DNA from: Bdellovibrionales bacterium
Lineage (GTDB): Bacteria > Myxococcota > XYA12-FULL-58-9 > SYDY01
Length of the DNA stretch: 64,000 bases
Assembly: GCA_005801425.1 (NCBI GenBank)
Contig: SYDY01000098.1
Span: forward strand, 20,058 to 84,057
Direction: 5' to 3'
Shown: positions 1-8,677 of the stretch, piece after piece
Numbering within the stretch: the stretch's first letter is position 1
Layout of the letters: every line of letters begins with the position of its first letter
The notes under the pieces: model-generated
Seen by the model: only the letters and a program-made list of their open reading frames with translations
What the model was told of the DNA's origin: nothing
Databases searched by the model: none
Position numbers and translations under genes: made by a program

Positions 1-691
1 TCTCGGGATCGAATTTGCCTTTTGCCAAACCAGGATAATTTCTCAACGTGTCACATGCGCTGTTGAGTGTGGCCTCTAAGGACCAAGGCAGCCATGCCCC
101 CCCCTCAATTTCTAGAAGAAGCCAGGGTTTCGACGGAGCACCTGCCCAAACAGTCATTGTATCGTGTATGAATGCAGGGCCGTGTTCACCCGAGGCATTC
201 AGAGGAAAGCCAAAATTTATGATGCTATTGATACCGTCACCCAAGGCACCGCGCATGGTTTCAGCATGGCTGCGTGTCCAGGCGGTTGCGAGTGCAGCGT
301 CGACGCTTGTTTGCAGTACTTTTTTGGTGGGTGAATCGAAACTCGGCGCATGACGCGCAAGAACTGCCGAAAAGATAAGCATTTCTCCCAAAAAAGCATT
401 GCCTTCGGCTGTGTGGGTGGTGGTTCTCCACGGAGGGGGAATCGTTAGACTGTCGGTACGGGAGATTACCCCATAGTGATTTTGTACCAATGTGCCTTCT
501 GGGATGGGCGTAAAATGGGCGCGTCTCTCGGGGTGCAGCCAACCTGCGTGATCAAACGCACTGACGATATCGTCGCGTGTCCAGGCTGTATCATCTGGCC
601 TCATTTGAGGATCCATAAACATGCGACCCGAGGGGGCCAGGACAACACGAGGAGGGGTGTTGGCGATGGGCTGTGCGATCACTGTGCTCAT
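1..691 (-). CDS. Hypothetical protein, cut by the left edge of the window
   Basis: An open frame of 230 codons runs on the minus strand from an ATG at 691 to the window edge without a stop, so the 3' end is missing. The product begins MSTVIAQPIANTPPRVV and has mixed composition, no signal peptide and no membrane segment; I do not recognise a family. It lies 46 bases downstream of hutU on the same strand and could be co-transcribed with it, but nothing seen in it matches other histidine-degradation enzymes. A weak AGGAAA lies about 15 bases before the start. The small opposite-strand frames here have no support and are treated as shadows. Confidence 0.6.
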   Translation of the reverse strand, partial: MSTVIAQPIANTPPRVVLAPSGRMFMDPQMRPDDTAWTRDDIVSAFDHAGWLHPERRAHFTPIPEGTLVQNHYGVISRTDSLTIPPPWRTTTHTAEGNAFLGEMLIFSAVLARHAPSFDSPTKKVLQTSVDAALATAWTRSHAETMRGALGDGINSIINFGFPLNASGEHGPAFIHDTMTVWAGAPSKPWLLLEIEGGAWLPWSLEATLNSACDTLRNYPGLAKGKFDPE

Positions 692-737
692 GGGTGGGAA
701 TTGTAACGTTTCCTAAGCGTTTATTAAGGAGGTATTT

Positions 738-2396
738 TCAATATTTTGGGATCATTACGCCGCGTTCATGGGCGATTTGTATGGCGCGTTCATACCCTGC
801 ATCGGCATGACGGAGCACACCCATGGCGGGATCGGCCTTGAGAACGCGTTCAAGGCGTATGGCCGCTTCATCGGTGCCGTCGGCAACAATGACCATGCCT
901 GCATGCAAAGAATAACCAATACCCACACCACCTCCGTGATGATAACTTACCCACGATGCGCCATTCATCCCGTTGACCATAAAATTGAGGAGCGGCCAAT
1001 CGGCGATGGTGTCGGAACCATCGCGCATGGCTTCGGTTTCGCGATTGGGGCTTGCCACCGAACCGCAATCCAAATGATCGCGACCGATCACAATGGGTGC
1101 TTTCACTTCGCCGCGGCGAACCAATTCATTGAATGCAAGACCAATGCGATCTCGCTCACCATAACCTAACCAGCAAATGCGTGCGGGCAAACCTTGAAAA
1201 TGAATTTGCTCTTTGGCCATGGTGAGCCAACGATGCACTTCGGGACGATCGATCAGTTCCATCACGCAACGATCGGTGCGCTCGATATCGGCAGGATCGC
1301 CTGAAAGCGCCACCCAACGAAAGGGCCCAAGACCTTCGCAGAAGAGAGGACGAATATACGCGGGAACGAAACCCGGATAGCAAAATGCCTGTGCATGATC
1401 GAGGCCGCCTATTTCGGCTTGCGCGCGCAGATTGTTCCCGTAGTCGAAGACATGACTGCCTGCTTTTTGCATGGCGATCATGGCTTCACAGTGAATCACC
1501 ATGGAGGCGCGCGATGCTGCAATATAGGCACTGGGGTTGCTTTGACGAAGGCTCGCGGCTTCTGTTAAATTCATGCCCACAGGAATGTAACCGGTGAGTG
1601 GATCGTGGGCGGAAGTTTGATCGGTGACCAAATCAAACACCACGCCACGTCGAACGATTTCAGGGAGGATCTCGGCGGCATTGCCACATAATCCTATGGA
1701 CACCGCTTCTTTGTTGCGTTTGGCATGTTCTATTTGTGCGAGTGCATCATCGAGACTGCTTGCAACACGGTGCAAATAACCGGTGTCGAGTCTGCGCTGA
1801 ATACGCACGGGGTCGACTTCTACGCACAAGATACATGCACCGGCCATAGTTGCCGCAAGTGGTTGTGCACCACCCATGCCACCCAAGCCGGCTGTGAGAA
1901 TGCTTCGTCCTGCCAGATCTGAATTGTTAAAATGCGTTTGCCCTGCAGCTGCAAAAGTGACAAATGTGCCCTGTAAAATTCCTTGCGTACCAATATAGAT
2001 CCAACTGCCAGCGGTCATCTGGCCATACATGGTAAGACCTTTGGCTTCGAGATCGCGAAAATGTTCCCAATTGGCCCAGGCTGGCACAATATTGCTATTT
2101 GCAATGACAACGCGTGGGGCATCGGGATGTGAGCCAATCACGCCGACGGGTTTTCCCGATTGCACAAGAAGTGTTTCGTCGTTTTCTAAATCGCGTAACA
2201 TGCGCACGATGTCGTCGTAGGCTTGCCAATTGCGTGCAGCGCGTCCACTGCCTCCGTACACCACCAGATGATCTGGATCTTCTGCAACGTCGCGATCGAG
2301 ATTGTTCATCAACATGCGAAGTGCAGCTTCTTGGATCCAGCCTTTGCATGTGCGCTCTGTGCCACGCGTGGCGCGGATGTTGCGGGGGGTACTCAT
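738..2396 (-). CDS. hutU: Urocanate hydratase (urocanase)
   Basis: Urocanase is the second enzyme of histidine degradation; it converts urocanate to imidazolonepropionate with tightly bound NAD+ in the cytoplasm. The 552-residue product is collinear with the family over its whole length (family about 550-560). Recognised blocks include [15 protein letters not shown] near the N-terminus, [40 protein letters not shown] (dinucleotide-binding region), [11 protein letters not shown], the urocanase signature [10 protein letters not shown], and [19 protein letters not shown]. The ATG at 2396 fits the family N-terminus; an in-frame ATG at 2408 and a TTG at 2432 are alternatives, the latter with AGGAGA about 15 bases upstream. 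No hutH or hutI lies next to it; the downstream partial gene is unknown. A perfect 12-bp inverted repeat sits about 95 bases upstream. Confidence 0.96.
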   Translation of the reverse strand: MSTPRNIRATRGTERTCKGWIQEAALRMLMNNLDRDVAEDPDHLVVYGGSGRAARNWQAYDDIVRMLRDLENDETLLVQSGKPVGVIGSHPDAPRVVIANSNIVPAWANWEHFRDLEAKGLTMYGQMTAGSWIYIGTQGILQGTFVTFAAAGQTHFNNSDLAGRSILTAGLGGMGGAQPLAATMAGACILCVEVDPVRIQRRLDTGYLHRVASSLDDALAQIEHAKRNKEAVSIGLCGNAAEILPEIVRRGVVFDLVTDQTSAHDPLTGYIPVGMNLTEAASLRQSNPSAYIAASRASMVIHCEAMIAMQKAGSHVFDYGNNLRAQAEIGGLDHAQAFCYPGFVPAYIRPLFCEGLGPFRWVALSGDPADIERTDRCVMELIDRPEVHRWLTMAKEQIHFQGLPARICWLGYGERDRIGLAFNELVRRGEVKAPIVIGRDHLDCGSVASPNRETEAMRDGSDTIADWPLLNFMVNGMNGASWVSYHHGGGVGIGYSLHAGMVIVADGTDEAAIRLERVLKADPAMGVLRHADAGYERAIQIAHERGVMIPKY

Positions 2397-2490
2397 GGCG
2401 CAAAACATAGAGAGTCCACGGATGAGCGTCAAGACGGTACCTGTGATTCTCCTGCATGGCTATCGGTTCTAAATTTTCCTCAGTGTCTCA

Positions 2491-2522
2491 CCATCCGTGT
2501 GCGAGGACCTGCACACGGATGG
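2491..2522. promoter_or_regulatory. Perfect 12-bp inverted repeat between divergent genes (candidate operator)
   Basis: The arms CCATCCGTGTGC (2491-2502) and GCACACGGATGG (2511-2522) are exact reverse complements around the 8-base spacer GAGGACCT. It lies in the 198-base gap between hutU (minus) and the lipoprotein at 2595 (plus). It is not followed by a T-run, so it does not look like a terminator for either strand. It could bind a dimeric regulator of hutU or the lipoprotein; a further copy elsewhere in the window was not seen. Confidence 0.45.
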
Positions 2523-2594
2523 CAAGGCAACGATAGATGTGCCTGCTTGACCCATCATGTTCAATCTCCTACCGTGATGTTGGGGGGAATAATA

Positions 2595-4685
2595 ATGATG
2601 ATACGTGGGTGGGTGGCACTTTGTGCTGCGATTGCTTTAGGCGCATGTTCGGAAAATACAGCGTTGGATCCTGCTGCGCCGTCGCGCGGGGATGCCGACA
2701 ATAAACGGGCTGTGATTTTAAATATCGATGCACCGCTTGACGATGCACGCGATGTTGCATTTGGCGATCAAATTCAAATCGTGGTGAGCGCTCGTTTTGC
2801 CGATGATGGTTCTCCTGCTGTTGAACAACAGATCACTTTTGAACTTGCAGAAACCGTCCAGGGCGCAGGATTGGCTGCGCAAACACGCTATGTTGATAGA
2901 GAAGGAAAAGTTTTTAATACCCTGAGTGTTGGGTCGGATCTTGGGAATATTCATGTGGTGGTTAAACACCCTCGTGCGGATAGTGTTGATTTTGTGATCC
3001 ACGTGACAGGGAAACCCAAAGGAAGTCTGCGCGTGATGTTTGATTACCAAGGGGTGATCACGTTGCAAAACTTAGAAACACGTTTGTATCGCGATCTTGC
3101 GGCGTGCAGTGCGGCACCCACGCAAATACCTGTGGCGACCATGCGCGCAGAAAGCGTGAATCGTACGTTGACCTTTGCAGGACTTACCGAAGACGCGCGT
3201 TATGCGGTGCTTGTGGAAGCCCGTGGTCCCCTTGGGAATTTGGTTGCACGGGGTTGCGTGCAAAGTCAGCCGATCATTGCGCGGACCACGATTACTGCGG
3301 TTGTTCCACTGTCTCTTTTACCACCGGTGTTGGTGGGCGATTATGATTTTTCACAGCAGCTTTTGGCATACGAAGGTTTGCCTGAGCCTGCCGATGAAAT
3401 TTTTGGTCAGATTTCAGATTTCTTTATCAGTCCGGGTGATTTGATTGTCGATTTGATTTTGGATGAAATTTTACCGAGCAGTGGTCTTGAACGTTTGCTT
3501 GCCGAAACCGCCATCAATTCGGCGGCCAATATGGCCTATGGCAATACGCCTGGCGCTGATTTTGATCACAATGGTCGTGTGAGTTTTGGCGAAGCATTCA
3601 GTTATCAATTTTTCCGTATTTCACCGCCGTGGTTGGATGAGGGATTTAATTTAGGCGGCGATGTCACTGCAATTTTGGCGGACATGACCGTGGGTGGAAA
3701 ATTGCATATCGATGGATTGACATCAGAAGGAGGCGTTCGGGGCCATTATACCTACGACGATTATTTATTTCGTTGGCGTTTGCTCGAAGGCTGTGATCCG
3801 CGCGATCAGTGCTGTGGTCGGTCGCAGTATTCGGGTGAAGAAATCGGTCTTGCGCCTTTTATTGCTCAGTTTACGGGCAAAGCAAAAGTTCACGAATCGT
3901 TTCAGTATTTGGCCTTCGATGTGACGATTGATACCCATCGTGTGGGCTTAAATTACGGCAATATTATTTATTTTGTTGCGCGTGAACTTGTGTTCCCAAC
4001 GCTTGCGGGTACCCATGACATGGGTCGTGCCATTGAAAGTTTGTTTGGTTGCAACAGCCACGGCCAGTGCGGGTGTGCCGCGGTGGGCGCATTTTTAGAC
4101 AACAGTTTTTTAGGCAGTTTGGGTGGACGCACAGGATCGGCGATTTGCCGTGCTGTGGTGACGACGGCGAGCACTCGTTTGGGACGCATGTTTGACCAAC
4201 TGATTTTTTACGGTTCAGACGATGCCCACTTGGATGCGACGTTGGGTGGTGTGTTTATCGACAGCGATAAAGATTTGAGCATCGACAATTTTACGGGCAA
4301 TGCGCAAGGTCGCATCGTTCTTGGGGCCCATGATAAAGCATTTCGTGGCACTTGGACGGGATGGCGTGAAATGAAATCCTGTCATTCAAATTTTGATTGC
4401 GAAGGTGCGCGGGTGTGTCGTGTGATGCCCAATGTGCTCAACGATTGCACGGGACACACGGTATGCAACAAACCGGAAGGTGATCGTGCCGCGGGTGCGC
4501 TGTGCCAAGCCAATGCGGAATGCATCAGCGGAACATGTTTGCCCAATGGATTGTGCTTGGGGGTATGTGAAGAAACCAACCAATGCAGCGAAGGCCTTGT
4601 GTGTGGAGAGCCCGTGCATGTGCCCTTGCAAGGTCGATCAAGTTTTGAAGTGAAATCGTGTGTGGCGGGAAGTCAGCCGTTGTAA
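2595..4685 (+). CDS. Large cysteine-rich lipoprotein, function unknown
   Basis: The frame is open further upstream, but ATG 2595 is preceded by GGGGGGA at 7 bases and gives a clean lipoprotein signal, MMIRGWVALCAAIALGAC, with cleavage expected before Cys18; the mature protein should be lipid-anchored in the cell envelope. Of 696 residues, about 30-130 look like an Ig-like bacterial repeat (FGDQIQIVVSARFADDG). The middle holds an EF-hand-like calcium loop (DFDHNGRVSFGEAF) and a second acidic loop (DSDKDLSID). The last 100 residues hold many spaced cysteines (CHSNFDCEGARVC, CQANAECISGTC, CEETNQCSEGLVC), a pattern common in Myxococcota secreted proteins. It stands alone on the plus strand and ends 4 bases before the convergent gene at 4690. 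The role is unknown. Confidence 0.85.
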   Translation: MMIRGWVALCAAIALGACSENTALDPAAPSRGDADNKRAVILNIDAPLDDARDVAFGDQIQIVVSARFADDGSPAVEQQITFELAETVQGAGLAAQTRYVDREGKVFNTLSVGSDLGNIHVVVKHPRADSVDFVIHVTGKPKGSLRVMFDYQGVITLQNLETRLYRDLAACSAAPTQIPVATMRAESVNRTLTFAGLTEDARYAVLVEARGPLGNLVARGCVQSQPIIARTTITAVVPLSLLPPVLVGDYDFSQQLLAYEGLPEPADEIFGQISDFFISPGDLIVDLILDEILPSSGLERLLAETAINSAANMAYGNTPGADFDHNGRVSFGEAFSYQFFRISPPWLDEGFNLGGDVTAILADMTVGGKLHIDGLTSEGGVRGHYTYDDYLFRWRLLEGCDPRDQCCGRSQYSGEEIGLAPFIAQFTGKAKVHESFQYLAFDVTIDTHRVGLNYGNIIYFVARELVFPTLAGTHDMGRAIESLFGCNSHGQCGCAAVGAFLDNSFLGSLGGRTGSAICRAVVTTASTRLGRMFDQLIFYGSDDAHLDATLGGVFIDSDKDLSIDNFTGNAQGRIVLGAHDKAFRGTWTGWREMKSCHSNFDCEGARVCRVMPNVLNDCTGHTVCNKPEGDRAAGALCQANAECISGTCLPNGLCLGVCEETNQCSEGLVCGEPVHVPLQGRSSFEVKSCVAGSQPL

Positions 4686-4689
4686 CTAC

Positions 4690-5619
4690 TTACGCCGCTT
4701 TGTACGATGCCGTTTGCTTATACACGGTGATAAATCCATGATGAAAATGGTCATCATCATAGCCTTGCTTTGGAAATAGTTTGTTGGCTGGAACCGCTTC
4801 TGCAGCGGGGGCGTGATGGATGCGTGTCCAGGGCACATCAGAAACAACTTCTTTCATCATCAAGTCAAAAAATTCCCCTTCACGGCGTGTGTATGAGGTG
4901 ACCATGATGACGGACTCGTTGTGGCAGATGCCTGCGCCAGCCCTTACAAGTTCAGCCCAATTTTTCATATTCTCGCCGAACTCTAAGCCGCGCCCTGGTC
5001 GCGCTTCTTGGTGGCAGAGGAGGAGAATATCAGCATAAGGCATGGTGGTTGCGGTGGGATGTTTATCTGCTTGCTTTTGTTTTTTTGCGGGTTGCAAGGT
5101 TCGGCCATCGGCTTCAATAAAATTAAATCTATGGTTGGCGGATTTTGGTCTCTCTGCGTAAATGTCTTTTGCAATGCCTATTGCGGTTGGGTAATTATCG
5201 ATACCGATGTATGTGAATTTGGGCAACACTTGGGACAAAGCCCATTGATGTTGCGATGTTCCGGCAGCGAGTCCAACCACCACCACATGGTGTTCTTTGG
5301 GGGGAACCGCAGGCAGTGTGTGCTGTTTGAATTCTTGTGTAAAGCAGCGTGCCGATGCTTGGTAAGGCGCGAGCTCGCCGCTCTTTTGCCATTGCATTTG
5401 GATATTAGAAACGACGCCCGGATCATTGCCTATGGATTTGGGCGGCCACTCAGAGACATGCGGCATGTGTTGGGTTTTTGAAACGAGATCCAGATAGGTG
5501 CGCGCATAATCGGCTTGTGAAGACGGTCCAACGGGAGGCAAAGAGCTTAGGGAGGCCATGAATACTCCGATGAAAGGCTTCATATGAGTTCCCACTATTT
5601 GTAAAAGTTGTACAGACAT
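4690..5619 (-). CDS. SAM-dependent methyltransferase-like protein
   Basis: The 309-residue product carries a class I methyltransferase-like Rossmann pattern in its middle: a hydrophobic strand with a Gly-rich turn (VVVVGLAAGTSQHQW), then an acidic strand end (YIGIDNYPTAIGIA, where Asp would contact SAM ribose), then FNFIEADGRTL and a hydrophobic strand with DILLLCHQE. The substrate is not evident, and some glycines of the classic motif are replaced, so a non-catalytic relative is possible. The start is uncertain: ATG 5619 has no Shine-Dalgarno sequence, while ATG 5583 (MKPFIGVF) has GGGA 7 bases upstream. It lies 18 bases downstream of the sugar-kinase gene on the same strand, so the two are probably one transcript. 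Confidence 0.65.
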   Translation of the reverse strand: MSVQLLQIVGTHMKPFIGVFMASLSSLPPVGPSSQADYARTYLDLVSKTQHMPHVSEWPPKSIGNDPGVVSNIQMQWQKSGELAPYQASARCFTQEFKQHTLPAVPPKEHHVVVVGLAAGTSQHQWALSQVLPKFTYIGIDNYPTAIGIAKDIYAERPKSANHRFNFIEADGRTLQPAKKQKQADKHPTATTMPYADILLLCHQEARPGRGLEFGENMKNWAELVRAGAGICHNESVIMVTSYTRREGEFFDLMMKEVVSDVPWTRIHHAPAAEAVPANKLFPKQGYDDDHFHHGFITVYKQTASYKAA

Positions 5620-5637
5620 TTTATTGGGGAAATTTAT

Positions 5638-6468
5638 TCAGAATTTTGGAAGGCTGATCTTATTTAAAGACCCCATACCAGGCCCTTCCACGACCCGTGC
5701 CGCGGCCTGAGATCCAATGACAGCAGCATCGTGGGGCGACAATCCTTGCATCAGTGCAAGCCCTAAAAACATACCGAAAACATCGCCTGCGCCTGTGGGA
5801 TCGACTTCATGGGCAGGGGCTGCGGGAATGTGCGTGATACGATTGCGCTCGAAGAGGGTCGCACCTTGGGCGCCTCGGGTAAGGGCGACCACGGGAACAT
5901 GGGTCGCGAGTGTGCGCGCGATATTTTCAGCATCGGGATGATCAAGTTCTGAAAAGATCATGGCGCTGATCCCTGGTGGGGGATTGAATACCATGGGATC
6001 GCATGCCGGACGTACCTCGCCATGTTCAATAGAACGAAGCCATCCCTGAAGGCCTAGAACTACGGTGATGTCAGGATGTCTTAAAACCGCCTCGACGAGG
6101 CTCTTTGCACATTCCCCCGCAACAGGTGCGATGTAAACAAGGCCATAGGGGGTCATGTCGGCGGGAAGATGGGTGGGCAATATGTCGTGGGCACGGCTTC
6201 GCAATTCCAAACGACGTACGGGGCCCGAGTAATCGAGAACAAACGTGGTGGTATCGTAGGCTGGGATGGCGGTGATCGTGATATCAAGTTCTCTAAGCGG
6301 TGTGAGAAGGTCAGATTCATCGCGGCATGAGGTGATCACATGGGCCGTGCGACCTGCAATATGGGCGGCTTGTGCAGCATACGATACTGCACCACCTAGC
6401 CGCGTGGTGTGGCCGATGAGATCACGGGTGATATGGCCTAAGATCAGTGTGGCAGGTTGCGCTTGCAT
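5638..6468 (-). CDS. PfkB-family carbohydrate kinase
   Basis: The 276-residue protein is a ribokinase/PfkB-fold kinase that should transfer phosphate from ATP to a sugar or nucleoside hydroxyl. An N-terminal glycine pair in RLGGAVSYAAQAAHIAG matches PfkB signature 1, and the C-terminal signature 2, DPTGAGDVFGMFLGLAL, contains the catalytic Asp in the anion-hole motif GAGD. VALTRGAQGATLF is the ATP-site strand before it. The length is slightly shorter than the usual 290-320, mainly in the lid region. The substrate cannot be read from the sequence. It is transcribed divergently from the phosphatidyltransferase gene (50-base gap) and is followed by the methyltransferase-like gene. Confidence 0.88.
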   Translation of the reverse strand: MQAQPATLILGHITRDLIGHTTRLGGAVSYAAQAAHIAGRTAHVITSCRDESDLLTPLRELDITITAIPAYDTTTFVLDYSGPVRRLELRSRAHDILPTHLPADMTPYGLVYIAPVAGECAKSLVEAVLRHPDITVVLGLQGWLRSIEHGEVRPACDPMVFNPPPGISAMIFSELDHPDAENIARTLATHVPVVALTRGAQGATLFERNRITHIPAAPAHEVDPTGAGDVFGMFLGLALMQGLSPHDAAVIGSQAAARVVEGPGMGSLNKISLPKF

Positions 6469-6518
6469 GGTTGTATGTGTTTTTCACATTATTCAGGAAA
6501 TGCACAGGCAGGTTTAAA

Positions 6519-7733
6519 GTGACAACATGGTCGGCAGATATTTGGTGGGGATTGGCACCCGGATTGACAGTGGCATCGTACTTTTTGGGGGGCTTGATTC
6601 TCTATACCCTGCGTACCTTTTGGGTGGGGGGCAATTACCGTGATGCCGAGATTGAAAGCCGTGGAACATCGCCTTTTATGGGGATGTTTGTGCGTACGTA
6701 TTTTGTGTGGTTGATGCGGCCTGTTTTTTTTCTGGTACATAAATCGGGTGTGCCGCCAAGCGCCATTACCACATTATCATTTTGGTGTGCGGCAAGTTCA
6801 GGCATTGGCGCAGCGGCAGGCGAGTTTGCCCTTGCAGGGTGGCTCTACATTTTCGCAGGTGTTTGCGACTATTTGGATGGGCGTATCGCACGTACGACGG
6901 GAAGAACCACACCCGAGGGCGGTGCACTTGATGCGATCCTTGATCGGTATGCTGATTCGGCGGTGCTTTCAGGACTTGCGTGGTTTTATCGCGACAGTTG
7001 GGTGCTGATTGCTGTGCTCTTCGCCCTCGCAGGTTCGTCGTTGGTTCCCTACATACGCGCCAAAGGTGAAGCTTTGGGTGTGGAAATAAAAAATGGTGTC
7101 ATGCAGCGTGGCGAGCGCATCATGTATTTGGGCATCAGTATGGCATTTAGTCCTTTGGTCGAAACCATCCGTGATCCAAGCAATCGTCAACCTGTTCATC
7201 ATTTGACGATCTTGGGGATCCTGCTGCTTGCTGTCTCTACACAGTTCAGCGCGATACAGCGTTTTAAACTTTTGCTTTCCTCATTGCGCCACGAAAAGCA
7301 CGTCGAATGGCGCTTGGCGCTTGGTCGTACGGCTGTGGTGCGCAATATCCTGTGTGCGGTGTTGGCGACGGCCTGTGATTTTGTGGTGATGACTTTGTGT
7401 GTGGGGGCGACCATGAGTGTCCCATTGGCGACATTGGTGGGATGTGCGGTGGGGGGTGTGATCAATTTTGGAAGCAATCGCGTGTGGACTTTTGCAAGTG
7501 GTGAGCAGAAAAGATTTCAAATGGCGCGCTATGCGTTTGTAAGCGCGAGCAGCGCGCTGCTCAATGCAGGTGGCGTGATTGTTCTCTTGTGGTTGCCTTC
7601 GTGGGATTATCGCATCGCATGGGGCTTGGCGCGTGTGGCGGTGTTTCTCTTGTGGAATTATCCGTTGCACCGTGACTATGTTTTTGCTCCGTTAGAAATT
7701 CGCAAATTACCTTTTAAGACGCCTTCCGTTTGA
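6519..7733 (+). CDS. CDP-alcohol phosphatidyltransferase fused to a GtrA-like membrane domain
   Basis: The N-terminal half has the complete CDP-alcohol phosphatidyltransferase motif DG-x2-AR-x8-G-x3-D-x3-D (DGRIARTTG...GGALDAILD, residues about 120-142), which binds the CDP-linked lipid and metal ions, within several membrane helices. The C-terminal third (from about residue 265) has four further helices with the GtrA-like pattern GGVINFGSNRVWTF and RYAFVSASSALLNAG; GtrA proteins are thought to move polyprenyl-linked sugars across membranes. The inferred role is synthesis of a phospholipid or lipid-linked polyol phosphate plus its transfer. GTG 6519 is chosen because AGG lies 6 bases before it; the frame extends to 6447, but that start would overlap the divergent kinase. 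404 residues. Confidence 0.88.
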   Translation: MTTWSADIWWGLAPGLTVASYFLGGLILYTLRTFWVGGNYRDAEIESRGTSPFMGMFVRTYFVWLMRPVFFLVHKSGVPPSAITTLSFWCAASSGIGAAAGEFALAGWLYIFAGVCDYLDGRIARTTGRTTPEGGALDAILDRYADSAVLSGLAWFYRDSWVLIAVLFALAGSSLVPYIRAKGEALGVEIKNGVMQRGERIMYLGISMAFSPLVETIRDPSNRQPVHHLTILGILLLAVSTQFSAIQRFKLLLSSLRHEKHVEWRLALGRTAVVRNILCAVLATACDFVVMTLCVGATMSVPLATLVGCAVGGVINFGSNRVWTFASGEQKRFQMARYAFVSASSALLNAGGVIVLLWLPSWDYRIAWGLARVAVFLLWNYPLHRDYVFAPLEIRKLPFKTPSV

Positions 7734-7782
7734 CATCGTCGCCTGTTTGGCGCAAAACGCGCCCATGTATGGGGGCGTAAGT

Positions 7783-8529
7783 ATGCGTATTGGTTATTTT
7801 GTTGCTGTGACTATGTTCTTGTTTACTGGATGCAATTCTGAACGTTACATGGGACGTTCGTCGTTTTCATGGGCACAAGATCTTGAAAACGATCTCGAAT
7901 TCAAGCGACGCGATGCGTGCAAGGCATTTTCAGAAATGCCTGTGGCTGCGAAAGAGCGTGTGGATGCCTTGGCGGAACGTCTTGCTGATGTAAATCCAGG
8001 TATTCGTGAATTTTGTCGTGATGCTCTGATCGTTGCAGGGGATGTTGCAAAACCTACCTTACAACGTATTTTGGCGAATGAAGATCCTTTGGTAAGATTG
8101 CAAGCTGCAGCCGCGCTGGTTGCGATTGATCCTGCCGATGGGCAAGCCAAAGAAGTGATCGCCCAAGGGGTTGTTGCGGTTGGCAATGCGGACGTTTCGG
8201 CGCTTGCCAATGAAATTTCGGTAAAATCGGGCGCACCGATGGTCGTGGTCTTGCTTAATGCGATGGCAACCGGCGACGCCGCGCAACGGATCGCTGTTCT
8301 TTCTGTGCTTGGAAAAATGCGTAGACATGCCAAAGGTGCGGAAACAAAATTGTTTGATGTGATACGCTTGGATGGCGATGCGACGGTTCGACAAGCGGCC
8401 ATGCAGGCATTACTGGGGATTGCCTCGGCTAAGTCTTTGCGTCCCGCACTTCAAGATCTGATCAAAGATCCAAATGAAGATGTTGCATCCCATGCGGCGG
8501 TGATGCTGCGGCGCTTGGGCGGAACCTGA
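7783..8529 (+). CDS. HEAT-repeat lipoprotein
   Basis: ATG 7783 follows a GGGGG Shine-Dalgarno at about 8 bases and gives the lipoprotein signal MRIGYFVAVTMFLFTGC, with cleavage before Cys17. The mature 230 residues are alpha-helical with repeated units of 35-40 residues rich in Ala and Leu and with conserved Asp/Arg turns (NPGIREFCRDALIVAG, DPLVRLQAAAALVAIDP, DATVRQAAMQALLGIAS, NEDVASHAAVMLRRLG), the pattern of HEAT or PBS-lyase repeats. Such proteins usually scaffold other proteins; here it would act on an envelope surface. It lies 49 bases after the phosphatidyltransferase gene and may share its transcript. An in-frame upstream ATG (7747) would add 12 residues ahead of the signal and is rejected. 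Confidence 0.85.
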   Translation: MRIGYFVAVTMFLFTGCNSERYMGRSSFSWAQDLENDLEFKRRDACKAFSEMPVAAKERVDALAERLADVNPGIREFCRDALIVAGDVAKPTLQRILANEDPLVRLQAAAALVAIDPADGQAKEVIAQGVVAVGNADVSALANEISVKSGAPMVVVLLNAMATGDAAQRIAVLSVLGKMRRHAKGAETKLFDVIRLDGDATVRQAAMQALLGIASAKSLRPALQDLIKDPNEDVASHAAVMLRRLGGT

Positions 8530-8545
8530 GATGCCTCATAACATT

Positions 8546-8569
8546 AACAATCCATTTGCATGGATTGTT
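8546..8569 (+). terminator. Hairpin after the HEAT lipoprotein (possible terminator)
   Basis: AACAATCCAT (8546-8555) and ATGGATTGTT (8560-8569) form a perfect 10-bp stem with a TTGC loop, 17 bases after the stop codon. The following T-run is short (TTTAAT), so intrinsic termination would be weak. The remaining 108 bases up to the ABC transporter gene show nothing else clear. Confidence 0.45.
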
Positions 8570-8677
8570 TAATACCCCAAACGTATGTAACTCTATGTGC
8601 GTGAATGCTTAATTGTTGAACAAAACTGCGATGTTGATCTAAATTGTGCCCATAAATTGTTCCCGAGGGTTTGCAAA

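Noticed and set aside
2223..2594. N-terminal extension of the cysteine-rich lipoprotein
   Set aside because: Overlaps hutU on the other strand and would bury the lipoprotein signal; a strong Shine-Dalgarno precedes ATG 2595.
5008..5481. 157-codon plus-strand frame with hydrophobic start
   Set aside because: Antisense to the methyltransferase-like gene, which has a Rossmann pattern; the frame shows no domain.
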